Below are positions 37,842-45,858 of a stretch of 64,000 nt of DNA, one piece after another. Under the pieces are notes generated by a model, which saw nothing but the letters and a program-made list of their open reading frames with translations, did no database searches and was not told where the DNA came from. Each line of letters begins with the position of its first letter. Position 1 is the first letter of the stretch. A program made the position numbers and the translations under genes. The stretch comes from Agromyces cerinus (GTDB taxonomy: Bacteria > Actinomycetota > Actinomycetes > Actinomycetales > Microbacteriaceae). The stretch covers positions 868,001-932,000 of the forward strand of contig NZ_JAFBCT010000001.1 in NCBI RefSeq assembly GCF_016907835.1, read 5' to 3'.

Positions 37842-40002
37842 ACCGATGAGGTGAGATCGAGCCATCGGATTCGATGGTCGCGGCGGTCTCGGGAAAGTCG
37901 CGACGGCTTCGTTGATCGATGAGTTCGACCGCCCGTTCGTCAGGGTCTCGGACGGGTCTCCCATCGCGCTGCTCGAAGCGGACGGAGCGTATCTGTCCGT
38001 CGATCATCGTTCCATCGGCGCGCAACCTGACGGCAAGGTAGGCGCCGTAGCGAGTCGACTGCTCCGCGCCGAAGACGCCTCCGCCGCCGAAGTTGCCCAG
38101 GCTGTACGCGATCAGCCTTCCGCGATAGAACTCCATCCCCCGAAGCACGTGGGGTCCGTGGCCGAGGACGAGGTCGGCACCCGCGTCGACAGCCGCATGC
38201 GAGAACGCGATGACGTCGCCGCGGTTCTCGCCGTACATGACCTCGGTTCCGGGTGTCACCGCATCCGCGCCGGCACCCTCGGCTCCCATGTGCGCGTGGA
38301 CGACCACGATGTCCGCGCGTGCTGCGGCTGCCCCCACGACCTGTCGCACGTGGCGCAGGTCGGTGACCCGGTTGAAACCGTCGTAGGGCGCGAATCCGAC
38401 CATCGCCACCGTGATGTCACCGATCTGCGTGCAGGCGATCTCATTGCGGTCGCCGACCGTTCGGACTCCGGCATCGGTGAGGTGCGCTCTCGTGTTCGCG
38501 TATCCGGCCTGTCCGAAGTCGCCGGTGTGGTTGTTCGCCAGGTTGAGGAGATCGAATCCGGCGAAGTGTTGAGCCGCGTCCGGCGCGCTCCGGAACGCCA
38601 GGCAGTCCGCGTGCTCTCCGCACTTGTCGTATCCCGTGTCTGAGGAGATGACCTGTTCGAGGTTTCCAGTGACGATGTCCTGGGTGAACCAGGGACGCAC
38701 GTCGTCGAAGTGGCCACGACCGCGGTCGGTGGGCACGGAGTGGTTCACGTCGTACAGCAGCATGTCGCCGGTTGCCCCGATGCTCACCTCTCCCGCGTGC
38801 GAAGCGGGCCGGCGTTGCACCTCGGCCGGGCAGCCCGGTATCGCCGTGACGTGGATCGCCGACACGCCGATCGCCGTGAGCATCAGGACCGCGACCGCAG
38901 TGCGCCGCACGAGTCGGGGCCGCCGCCGGGGAGGGGCCTCGCGGCGCGAGAGCCCAGCCGGTGAGCGGCGCGCCGGAAGGTCGAACAACCAGAGCAGTCG
39001 ATCGCGCACGATGAGGTGGCCGAGCATCGTGCTCACTGCCACGACGATCGCGGTGAGGGCGACTGGGAGGAGGATGGCTGCGCCGAGTTGCACCGCGATC
39101 CTGGTATTCGAGAGCCAGCTCACCAGAGCGAGGTCGGCCAGAGCGAGTACCGGCATGTGTATCAGGTAGATCGGAAGCGTGCGAACGCCCAGCCAGGTCA
39201 GCCCGCGCCCGAGGCCCGGGAGCTTCGGCAGGAGCGGTGCGACGACGATCCCCATGCCGACACCGATGAGCGACACCGCAGGCCACACACCGGGCACCGC
39301 CTCCGATCCGGTCATCCTCATCGCACCGAAGGCAACGAGGTAGGCCGCGATCGACGTCGCCGCGACGAACGGTCGCGGACGCGCGGCCAAGCGGCGGATC
39401 TGCGGGGCGAAGTACAGACCGAGCAGGAAGAAGAGGAGGTTGTACAGCAGCGAACCGCGGTTGCTCGCCACGTCGATCAGTCCCGCCGAAACCGTGACCG
39501 ACAACGCAGCGGCGCCGCCGATGAGGAGCCACCGCGGGAGACGTCGCAGGCCTTTCGCGACCAGGAAATACAGGGCGAGCGCGGAGAGGTACCAGGTGTT
39601 CGGGGGGCTGATCGTCACCGCTTCGATGAACTCGGCGACGCTGCGCGGGACGAAAGTCGGGAAGTCCGGGAAAGCCCACATGGCCATCATGTGGATGAGG
39701 GTCCACAGGAGATAGAGGTAGAGGAAACGAACGACGCGGGTGCGGAAGACGATCGCCCACGGGCGAGCGAGCGCATTCGCCGCGAAGTACCCGGAGATCA
39801 TGAGGAACAGCGGCATCAGGAACGGCCAGATGACATCGCTGGCAAGGCCCCACGCGCCGGGGATCGGTACGCCGATTCGCCAATCGATCTGCAGGTAGGT
39901 CTTCAACACGACGTGCCAGAACACGACGAGCAGGATCAGCAGGCCCTTGAGCGCATCCGCCCAAGCCGACCGAGCGGGAGGCGCGGTCGAGTACCCGCTC
40001 AT
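37840..40002 (-). CDS. Acyltransferase-3 / CapA-like fusion protein
   Basis: 720 residues. Residues 1-~345 are a multi-helix acyltransferase-3 domain (WADALKGLLILLVVFWHVVL, MISGYFAANALARPW, IYLIHMPVLALADLALV). A basic linker and a separate helix (TAVAVLMLTAIGVSAIHVTA, about 370-392) lead to a CapA/PGA_cap-type metallophosphatase-like domain (about 405-690). Its motifs are IGATGDMLLYD, GNLEQVIS, LNLANNHTGDFG, VVHAHMGAEG, GHGPHVLRG and YSLGNF. The C-terminal domain should lie outside the membrane. CapA proteins act in poly-glutamate or capsule metabolism. ATG 40002 overlaps the ddl stop by 4 bases. The role here is inferred to be modification of envelope material, in line with its alr-ddl partners. 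Confidence 0.82.
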   Translation of the reverse strand: MSGYSTAPPARSAWADALKGLLILLVVFWHVVLKTYLQIDWRIGVPIPGAWGLASDVIWPFLMPLFLMISGYFAANALARPWAIVFRTRVVRFLYLYLLWTLIHMMAMWAFPDFPTFVPRSVAEFIEAVTISPPNTWYLSALALYFLVAKGLRRLPRWLLIGGAAALSVTVSAGLIDVASNRGSLLYNLLFFLLGLYFAPQIRRLAARPRPFVAATSIAAYLVAFGAMRMTGSEAVPGVWPAVSLIGVGMGIVVAPLLPKLPGLGRGLTWLGVRTLPIYLIHMPVLALADLALVSWLSNTRIAVQLGAAILLPVALTAIVVAVSTMLGHLIVRDRLLWLFDLPARRSPAGLSRREAPPRRRPRLVRRTAVAVLMLTAIGVSAIHVTAIPGCPAEVQRRPASHAGEVSIGATGDMLLYDVNHSVPTDRGRGHFDDVRPWFTQDIVTGNLEQVISSDTGYDKCGEHADCLAFRSAPDAAQHFAGFDLLNLANNHTGDFGQAGYANTRAHLTDAGVRTVGDRNEIACTQIGDITVAMVGFAPYDGFNRVTDLRHVRQVVGAAAARADIVVVHAHMGAEGAGADAVTPGTEVMYGENRGDVIAFSHAAVDAGADLVLGHGPHVLRGMEFYRGRLIAYSLGNFGGGGVFGAEQSTRYGAYLAVRLRADGTMIDGQIRSVRFEQRDGRPVRDPDERAVELIDQRSRRDFPETAATIESDGSISPHR

Positions 40003-40991
40003 ACTGGCATCGAGGTCCGGAAGGGCGACTGCTCGGCGGATTCGAGGAGCGCTGCGATCAGCCCGACGTAGTCGAGGCCGGTCGCCGCGTACATCAGCGG
40101 AACCTGCGACTGTTCCGTCATACCGGGAGCCGTGTTCACCTCGTTCAGCACCACTCCGGCAGAGGTGGCGAAGAAGTCGAAACGAGCCACCCCGCTGCAT
40201 CCGAGTGTCTCGTAGAGGAGGACGGCGGCGTGACGAATCGATGCTTCGTCGCGTTCGCTGATCGGGGCAGGCACCGTGAACGCCGCGCTGCCGTCGTACT
40301 TCTGCGTCCGGTCGAACACTCCGCCGGGGTCGACACCGATCCCAAGGGTGGAGCCGAGGCGCAACTCGCCGTCCCGGTCGCGGAACACCGCGATATCCAC
40401 TTCTCGCCCCAGCACGTACTCTTCGACGAGCACGGTCTCACCGAAGGCTCGAGCGCGGCTCACCGTCTCGCCGACGCCGTCTCGATCGGGGACGACGAAG
40501 ACACCATTGCTCGAGCCACCGGTCGCCGGCTTGATGACGAAGGGGGGCTCCAGACCTGTCGTAGCCACGCTCGCTGCGACACCGGGTCCGGCAACCGCCG
40601 CCCTCGCAGTGGCGATGCCCAGCGCATCGGCGATCAGCTTCGTGACCCACTTGTCCATCCCGAGCGCACCGGCCCGCACCGGGGAGCCCACATAGGGCAC
40701 GCCAGACAGTTCGAGGAGCCCAGCGATCGCGCCATCCTCACCGTTGACCCCATGCAGGGCGGGAAACGCGAGATCGCACCCCGCGAGCACCTCGACGGCA
40801 CCATGTGCAGGCAGGACCCCGCCGTTCTCGTCACGCCAAGCGCCGTCTTCCCCGATGGTGAGCGGAACGACGTCGAGGCCCAACTCGACGACGGCCCGAC
40901 GGACAGCGGCGGCCGAAGCGAGCGACACGTCGTGCTCATCGCTGACACCACCTCCGATGACGGCGATCCGGGCACGCTCGTTCTGCGTCAT
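39999..40991 (-). CDS. ddl: D-alanine--D-alanine ligase family protein (island copy)
   Basis: 330 residues, ATP-grasp enzyme joining two D-alanines for peptidoglycan precursors. Motifs are ARIAVIGGGVSDEHDVSLAS, FPALHGVNGEDGAIAGLLEL, PFVIKPATGGSSNGVFVVP and ARFDFFATSAGVVLNEVNTA followed by PGMTEQSQVP. The omega-loop region reads FDRTQKYDG, retaining the Lys-Tyr pair of D-Ala-D-Ala ligases; VanA-type D-Ala-D-Lac enzymes lack it. Start ATG 40991 overlaps the alr stop by 4 bases, and the end overlaps the acyltransferase-CapA gene by 4 bases. A housekeeping ddl is expected elsewhere in the genome, so this is probably a second copy. Confidence 0.9.
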   Translation of the reverse strand: MTQNERARIAVIGGGVSDEHDVSLASAAAVRRAVVELGLDVVPLTIGEDGAWRDENGGVLPAHGAVEVLAGCDLAFPALHGVNGEDGAIAGLLELSGVPYVGSPVRAGALGMDKWVTKLIADALGIATARAAVAGPGVAASVATTGLEPPFVIKPATGGSSNGVFVVPDRDGVGETVSRARAFGETVLVEEYVLGREVDIAVFRDRDGELRLGSTLGIGVDPGGVFDRTQKYDGSAAFTVPAPISERDEASIRHAAVLLYETLGCSGVARFDFFATSAGVVLNEVNTAPGMTEQSQVPLMYAATGLDYVGLIAALLESAEQSPFRTSMPV

Positions 40992-42127
40992 GACTTGTCT
41001 CCTTGTGATGGACTCGAGGTATCGATCGTGCGGTGGATACGCGGGATGCGGTTCCCCAGGCGAGTGACGATCTCGTGCTCGATCGTGCGAGACCACTCGG
41101 CCCACTCCGCGACAGTGGGCTCCCCTTCTGCCCCGGGGCCGAAGACGGTGACGCGTTCGTTCGGTCGCAGCACGTCATCGCCCGTGTCCACGACGACCAT
41201 GTCCATCGAGAACCTGCCGACGAGGGGCCGTCGTCGCCCTCGTGCGAAGACCTCGGCCCGCCCGGATGCCTCGCGCGGAAGCCCGTCACCGTAGCCGACC
41301 GGAAGCAGGGCCAGGTTCGTCCTGTTCTGTGCAACGAAATCGAGGCCATAGCCCACTCCTGTGCCTGCGGTCACCTCGCGCGAAGACACGACGCTCGAGG
41401 TCAGCGTCACGGCCGGCCGCAACATGTTGGTGCGGGAAGAGGGATCGATGCCGAACAGTCCCGCTCCGATCCGGTGGACATCGAAACCTGACGCCACACC
41501 GTTCAACGTCGCGGATGTTGCCGCGAGGTGAAGGATGTGGGGCGCGAGTGCACGGCGCCTGGCCGTTCGAACCGCGCTCTCGAAGACCAGACGCTCCCGC
41601 GTGTTCTGCGGATTCTCCGGCTCGTCCGCACACGACATATGGCCCATCACCCCGACCACTCGAACCGCGCCGAGCGCCTCATGCTCGCGAGCGAGCGCGC
41701 ACAGCGTGGACCAGTCGCGCGCCGAGCAGCCGTCGCGGGCCATGCCGACATCGATGTGCAGATGCACGCGCGCCGGTCTCCCGGCACGCAGCGCTGCCCG
41801 ACCGATGGAATACAGCAGCTCCACACTCGGCACCGCGAGATCGACATTCTCTCGCACTGCCGTCTCGAAGTCGGCGTCGGGCGTGTTGAGCCAACTGAGA
41901 ATCGGCGCCCCGACACCGGTAGCCCGCAGCGCGAGAGCCTCATCGACGGAGGTCACGCCGACAGAGGTCGCCCCGGACTCGAGGACCGAGCGAGCGATCG
42001 CCCCGTGTCCGAACGCGTCGGCTTTCAGCACGGCCATGACCCGGCCCTCGGTCATCGCCGAGAATCTCGCCGTGTTCTCACGTATCGCGTCGTCATGCAC
42101 GACGAGCTCCGAAGCGGATGAATGCAT
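40988..42127 (-). CDS. alr: Alanine racemase (island copy)
   Basis: 379 residues from ATG 42127; an in-frame ATG at 42136 adds three residues. It converts L- to D-alanine. The PLP lysine is in RVMAVLKADAFGHGAIARSV (family VxKANAYGHG). The second catalytic tyrosine lies in GVGYGLDFVAQNRTNLALLP. HIDVGMARDGC and RPLVGRFSMDMVVVD complete the fold-III barrel and C-terminal domain. It is the first gene of a 4-nt-overlapping operon with ddl and the acyltransferase-CapA gene. Its third codon positions use more A/T than those of flanking housekeeping genes. Confidence 0.92.
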   Translation of the reverse strand: MHSSASELVVHDDAIRENTARFSAMTEGRVMAVLKADAFGHGAIARSVLESGATSVGVTSVDEALALRATGVGAPILSWLNTPDADFETAVRENVDLAVPSVELLYSIGRAALRAGRPARVHLHIDVGMARDGCSARDWSTLCALAREHEALGAVRVVGVMGHMSCADEPENPQNTRERLVFESAVRTARRRALAPHILHLAATSATLNGVASGFDVHRIGAGLFGIDPSSRTNMLRPAVTLTSSVVSSREVTAGTGVGYGLDFVAQNRTNLALLPVGYGDGLPREASGRAEVFARGRRRPLVGRFSMDMVVVDTGDDVLRPNERVTVFGPGAEGEPTVAEWAEWSRTIEHEIVTRLGNRIPRIHRTIDTSSPSQGDKS

Positions 42128-42218
42128 AGACAGCATTCAAACCATCGCCGTGTTGCTGCCGAGTATCCGGTTTTCGATACACGCGCGATACGCAGACGCG
42201 GCGGAATAGGCTGCCGGC

Positions 42219-43337
42219 ATGACAAGCTACCTGCTGGCCGGGGGCGGGACCGCGGGACATGTCAATCCGCTCCTGGCCTTCGCCGATCGCCTGCGTGAAC
42301 GCGAGCCGGACGCCTCGATCCTCGTGCTCGGCACTGCCGAGGGGCTCGAAGCCCGACTCGTTCCCGAGCGCGGGTATGTGCTCGAGACGATCCCGAAGGT
42401 GCCCTTTCCGCGCCGGCTGAACCGCAAGGCGCTGCAGTTCCCCGGGCGTTTTCGCCGCGCGGTCACGCGTACGCGCGCGCTTGTTCGCGATCGCGGCGTT
42501 GATGTCGTGATCGGGTTCGGCGGTTTCGCCGCAACCCCCGCGTACGTTGCCGCGCACAAGGAGGGCGTGCCTTACGTCGTGCACGAGGCGAACGCCCGGC
42601 CCGGACTTGCCAATGTGTGGGGTGCGCGCCGCGCCGCAGCTGTCGGCACGGTCTTCGCCGACACGCCGCTGCGCGGGGGAGAGGTCGTCGGGATGCCGCT
42701 TCGTGCGGAGATCTCCACGCTTGATCGTGCGGGGTCACGTGCGGAAGCTGCGAAGTACTTCGGGCTCGACGCCGACAAGCCAGTACTGTTGGTGTTCGGC
42801 GGGTCGACGGGTGCCCGCAGGATCAACGAGGCCTTTGCGCAGGCGTGGCCCGAGATCATTGCCGAGGGCTGGCAGATCTTGCACGTGACCGGGGACGCGA
42901 ACGCTGATGATGTGGACGCCTCCGGTGCCGAAGCCCGCGTTGTCGTGCCGTACGTCGACCGGATGGATCTGGCGTATGCCCTCGCCGATCTGGCCGTATG
43001 TCGATCAGGGTCGGCGACCGTGAGTGAACTCAGTGCGCTCGGGATTCCCGCGGCGTATGTTCCATATGCGGTTGGCAACGGAGAACAGGCGCTCAACGCT
43101 CGTGGGGTCGTGCAGGCCGGTGGAGCGCTGCTCATCGACGACGCGGACTTCACCGCAGGTGCCATCGTCGAACGCGTCATTCCTGTTCTGCGCGATGCCG
43201 AGGTTCGCGATCGGATGGGTCGCGCAGCCGCATCCTTCGGAATGCTGGATGGCACCGAGAAGCTGCTTGCGCTGGCTGATCGCGCTCGCGCAGAGGCAGG
43301 CGTCACGCCGTTCGACACCTCAGCTGTGTCTCCGTGA
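42219..43337 (+). CDS. murG: MurG-like UDP-GlcNAc transferase (island copy)
   Basis: 372 residues, GT28. MurG transfers GlcNAc to lipid I to make lipid II at the inner membrane face. Motifs are LLAGGGTAGHVNPLLAFADR, VIGFGGFAATPAYVAA, VVHEANARPGLANVWG, LVFGGSTGARRINEAF and VCRSGSATVSELSALGIPAA. Length and order match full MurG. It is not within a dcw cluster: no murC, ftsW or murD is near, so it is probably a paralogue. TAGGCT (42207-42212) lies 6 nt before the ATG: leaderless. Codons such as GTT, GAT and GCG mix unlike those of neighbouring housekeeping genes. It is divergent from the alr operon. Confidence 0.88.
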   Translation: MTSYLLAGGGTAGHVNPLLAFADRLREREPDASILVLGTAEGLEARLVPERGYVLETIPKVPFPRRLNRKALQFPGRFRRAVTRTRALVRDRGVDVVIGFGGFAATPAYVAAHKEGVPYVVHEANARPGLANVWGARRAAAVGTVFADTPLRGGEVVGMPLRAEISTLDRAGSRAEAAKYFGLDADKPVLLVFGGSTGARRINEAFAQAWPEIIAEGWQILHVTGDANADDVDASGAEARVVVPYVDRMDLAYALADLAVCRSGSATVSELSALGIPAAYVPYAVGNGEQALNARGVVQAGGALLIDDADFTAGAIVERVIPVLRDAEVRDRMGRAAASFGMLDGTEKLLALADRARAEAGVTPFDTSAVSP

Positions 43338-43397
43338 CGTTGATCTCGGAGGTCTCGGCGATCTCGGCGGTTTCGGGGAACGCGGCCGCAGCCGCGA

Positions 43398-43991
43398 TCA
43401 GTCGTCGAAGCCGCGTGCGGTCAGTGCGTCGCCGAGGTGCTCGGCGGTCTGCAGCGCCCGCACGATGACCGGCACGGCGAGCGCCACGACCGATCCCTCG
43501 GCGCCGCGCGCCTTCCTCGCCTCGAGCACCTCCCGCACGATGTCGGCGAGGAGCGGCACGCACCGGATCGTGAGCGCGAGCGTGAGGCCGACGCGATCGG
43601 CGTCGATCCAGCGGCGGAACGGTCGGAGGAGCGCCTGCATGGCATCGAGCGTCGCTGTGACGGGCGTCGTGAGCGTGTAGAGCGCCGCGAGAGCGACGGC
43701 GAGCACGAGGCGCACCGCCATGGTGGCCGCGGCCTCCCATCCGCCGAAGATCACCTGCACGGGCACGGCGAAGGCGAGGAGCCACAGGATCGGGATGATC
43801 TGCCGCCAGACGAGCCCGACCGGCAGCCACGCGACGACGAAGAGGGCTGCCACGAGTCCGGAGGCCACGGCGAGGGCGGCGAGCGAGGTCTGGAGTGCGA
43901 TCGCCGTGACGAGCACGGCGAGCAGTCCGAGCTTCGCGAGCGCGGGTGTGCGGTGCACGAGCGAGCGGCCGGGATGGAAGACGCCGATCAT
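43398..43991 (-). CDS. bioN: ECF transporter T component (BioN-like)
   Basis: 197 residues, about five membrane helices (LAKLGLLAVLVTAIALQTSL, IIPILWLLAFAVPVQVIFGG). The two coupling helices carry the Ala-Arg-Gly motifs: REVLEARKARGAE and LGDALTARGFDD. EcfT couples ATP hydrolysis by the EcfA ATPase to the substrate-binding S component, here BioY. Start overlaps the EcfA stop by 4 bases. It is the last gene of the five-gene operon; 60 bases separate its end from murG, convergent. Confidence 0.88.
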   Translation of the reverse strand: MIGVFHPGRSLVHRTPALAKLGLLAVLVTAIALQTSLAALAVASGLVAALFVVAWLPVGLVWRQIIPILWLLAFAVPVQVIFGGWEAAATMAVRLVLAVALAALYTLTTPVTATLDAMQALLRPFRRWIDADRVGLTLALTIRCVPLLADIVREVLEARKARGAEGSVVALAVPVIVRALQTAEHLGDALTARGFDD

Positions 43992-44677
43992 CGCGGACTG
44001 CCGATGAGCTCGCGATAGGCCTCGAGCGCGGGCTCGGGCCGATCGTCGGCGATCACCCGCCCACCCTCCATCACGATGACGCGGTCGAACCCGTCGAGCA
44101 GCTCGAGCTGGTGGCTGACGACGACGAGCTGCTGCGGCAGTTCGGCGAAATGCTCGGCCACGAGCCGCGCGTTGCGCGCGTCGAGCAGCGTGGTCGGCTC
44201 GTCGGCGACGATCACCGCCGGTTCGGCCACGAGCACCGAGGCGAGGGCGAGCAATTGCTTCTGACCGCCCGAGAGACGGTGCGCCGGTCGGTCGGCGAGC
44301 TCGTGGAGTCCGAACCGGTGCAGGGCCGCCTCGACGCGCGCCGCGGCATCCGCCTTGTCGAGCTTGTGACGGCGCAGCGTGAACGCGACGTCCTCGCGCA
44401 CCGTGGGCATCACGATCTGGTTGTCGGCGTTCGTGAACACGAAGCCGACGGTGCGGCGCACCTCGCGCGCGTGGCGGGCGAGGTCGAGCCCGCCGACCGA
44501 GACGCGGCCGGCGGTCGGCGTGACGAGGCCGTTGATCATGCGGGCGAGCGTCGACTTGCCCGAACCGTTCGCGCCGACGATGCCGATGCGATGCTCGCGG
44601 AGCACGAGCGAGACGTCGTCGACGACCCGCTCCGCATCGAAGTGGTGACTGACGTGGTCGAAGACGATCTCGGTCAT
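43988..44677 (-). CDS. bioM: ECF transporter ATPase (BioM-like)
   Basis: 229 residues from ATG 44677. ABC ATPase motifs are Walker A GIVGANGSGKSTLARMI, Q-loop VGFVFTNADNQIVMPTVRED, signature HRLSGGQKQLLALASVLVAE, Walker B AVIVADEPTTLLD and H-loop VVSHQLELLDGFD. Only one ATPase gene is present, as in BioMNY-type systems, so a homodimer is expected. It is embedded in the bioY operon with 4-nt overlaps on both sides. Confidence 0.9.
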   Translation of the reverse strand: MTEIVFDHVSHHFDAERVVDDVSLVLREHRIGIVGANGSGKSTLARMINGLVTPTAGRVSVGGLDLARHAREVRRTVGFVFTNADNQIVMPTVREDVAFTLRRHKLDKADAAARVEAALHRFGLHELADRPAHRLSGGQKQLLALASVLVAEPAVIVADEPTTLLDARNARLVAEHFAELPQQLVVVSHQLELLDGFDRVIVMEGGRVIADDRPEPALEAYRELIGSPR

Positions 44678-45858
44678 GTGATCCGTTCCACGATCATGGC
44701 GATGCCCTGGCCACCGCCGATCGAACAGGCGGCGAGCCCCGGGCGGGCGTCGTCGGAGGCGAACATGCGGGCTGCGAGGCGCACGAGCAGCACGGCGCCC
44801 GAGGCACCCCATGGGTGACCGAGCGCGATGGCGCCGCCGTCGGCCGAGATGAGCGACTCGTCGAGTTCGAGTTCGTCGCTGACCGCGAGGACCTGCGCGG
44901 CGAACGCCTCGGTGATCTCGATGAACCCGAGCCCGGCGGGCGGGAGACCGGCGCGTGCGAGCGCGAGGCGGGCCGCGGGTGCCGCGCCGATGCCCGGCAG
45001 TGAGGGGTCGCCTGCGGTGACGGCGGTCGCCACGATGCGCAGCGACGGGAGGCCGAGTTCGCGTGCCGCTCGGCCGGTCGTGACCGCCATCATCGCCGCA
45101 CCGTCGGAGAACCCGCAGGAGTTGCCGGCGGTCACCGTGCCGAATCGATCAGCTGCGCCCGCGGTTGCGTCGTCGATCGCGCCGGCGCCGGCGGTGAACG
45201 CGGGCGCGAATCGCGCCAGCCGCGCCATGTCCATCGATGCACGCGGGCGGTCGTCCCGCTCGACGCCTGCGATCGCGACGATCTCGTCGTCGAAGACGCC
45301 CTTCGCCTGCGCTGCGGCAGCACGTGCGTGCGAGCGGGCCGCCCAGGCGTCCTGCCGTTCGCGGGAGATGCCGCGGACGGCAGCGAGCCGGTCGGCTGCC
45401 GGACCCATGTCGGGATCGGGGAATCCGGTCGGGGCGAACGGTGCGCGCGAGTAGCGTTCGCCCGTCTCCGGCCACGACCGGTGCGGTGCCGTCGACGCCG
45501 ACTCCGCGCCGCCGGCGAGGAACAGCTCGCCGTGTCGGGCCCCGACCCGGGCTGCCGCCTGCATCACCGCATCGAGCCCCGAGCCGCACTGCCGATCGAC
45601 CGTGACCCCGGGCACCGAGGTGCCGAGCCCCGCCCGAAGCGCGGCGACGCGGGCGAGGTCGCCGCCCGGTCCCATGCAGTTGCCGACCACGACGTCGTCG
45701 ATCGGCAGGCCGCTCGGGGCGACGGTTGCGGCGACCGAGGCGAGCAACGGAGCCGCGAGGGCGTCGACGGTCTGGGCGGCGAAGCTGCGTCCCGCCGTGC
45801 CGATCGCCGAGCGCCGCGGAGCGATGATGACGGGCGCGGAAGCGGCGTCGCGGGTCAT
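44674..45858 (-). CDS. Thiolase (acetyl-CoA acyltransferase-like)
   Basis: 394 residues. The nucleophilic Cys is in VTVDRQCGSGLDAVMQAAAR, the His in GGAIALGHPWGASGAVLLVR and the second Cys in LAACSIGGGQGIAM. FIEITEAFAAQVLAV is typical of thiolase I/II. It condenses or cleaves acyl-CoA. Its place between an acyl-CoA-synthetase-like gene and ECF ATPase genes of a biotin transporter is unusual. A link to pimeloyl or other dicarboxyl-CoA use is possible but not shown. It overlaps neighbours on both sides by 4 bases. Confidence 0.88.
   Translation of the reverse strand: MTRDAASAPVIIAPRRSAIGTAGRSFAAQTVDALAAPLLASVAATVAPSGLPIDDVVVGNCMGPGGDLARVAALRAGLGTSVPGVTVDRQCGSGLDAVMQAAARVGARHGELFLAGGAESASTAPHRSWPETGERYSRAPFAPTGFPDPDMGPAADRLAAVRGISRERQDAWAARSHARAAAAQAKGVFDDEIVAIAGVERDDRPRASMDMARLARFAPAFTAGAGAIDDATAGAADRFGTVTAGNSCGFSDGAAMMAVTTGRAARELGLPSLRIVATAVTAGDPSLPGIGAAPAARLALARAGLPPAGLGFIEITEAFAAQVLAVSDELELDESLISADGGAIALGHPWGASGAVLLVRLAARMFASDDARPGLAACSIGGGQGIAMIVERIT

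Noticed and set aside
39999..42127. Vancomycin-resistance (van) gene cluster
   Set aside because: The ligase has the D-Ala-D-Ala-type Lys-Tyr pair. No vanH, vanX, vanY or two-component genes are adjacent.
37671..43400. Attachment-site direct repeat of the tRNA-Lys 3' end bounding the island
   Set aside because: No second copy of the tRNA 3' sequence was found around 43340-43400, and no integrase is present. Insertion by site-specific recombination is therefore not supported here.
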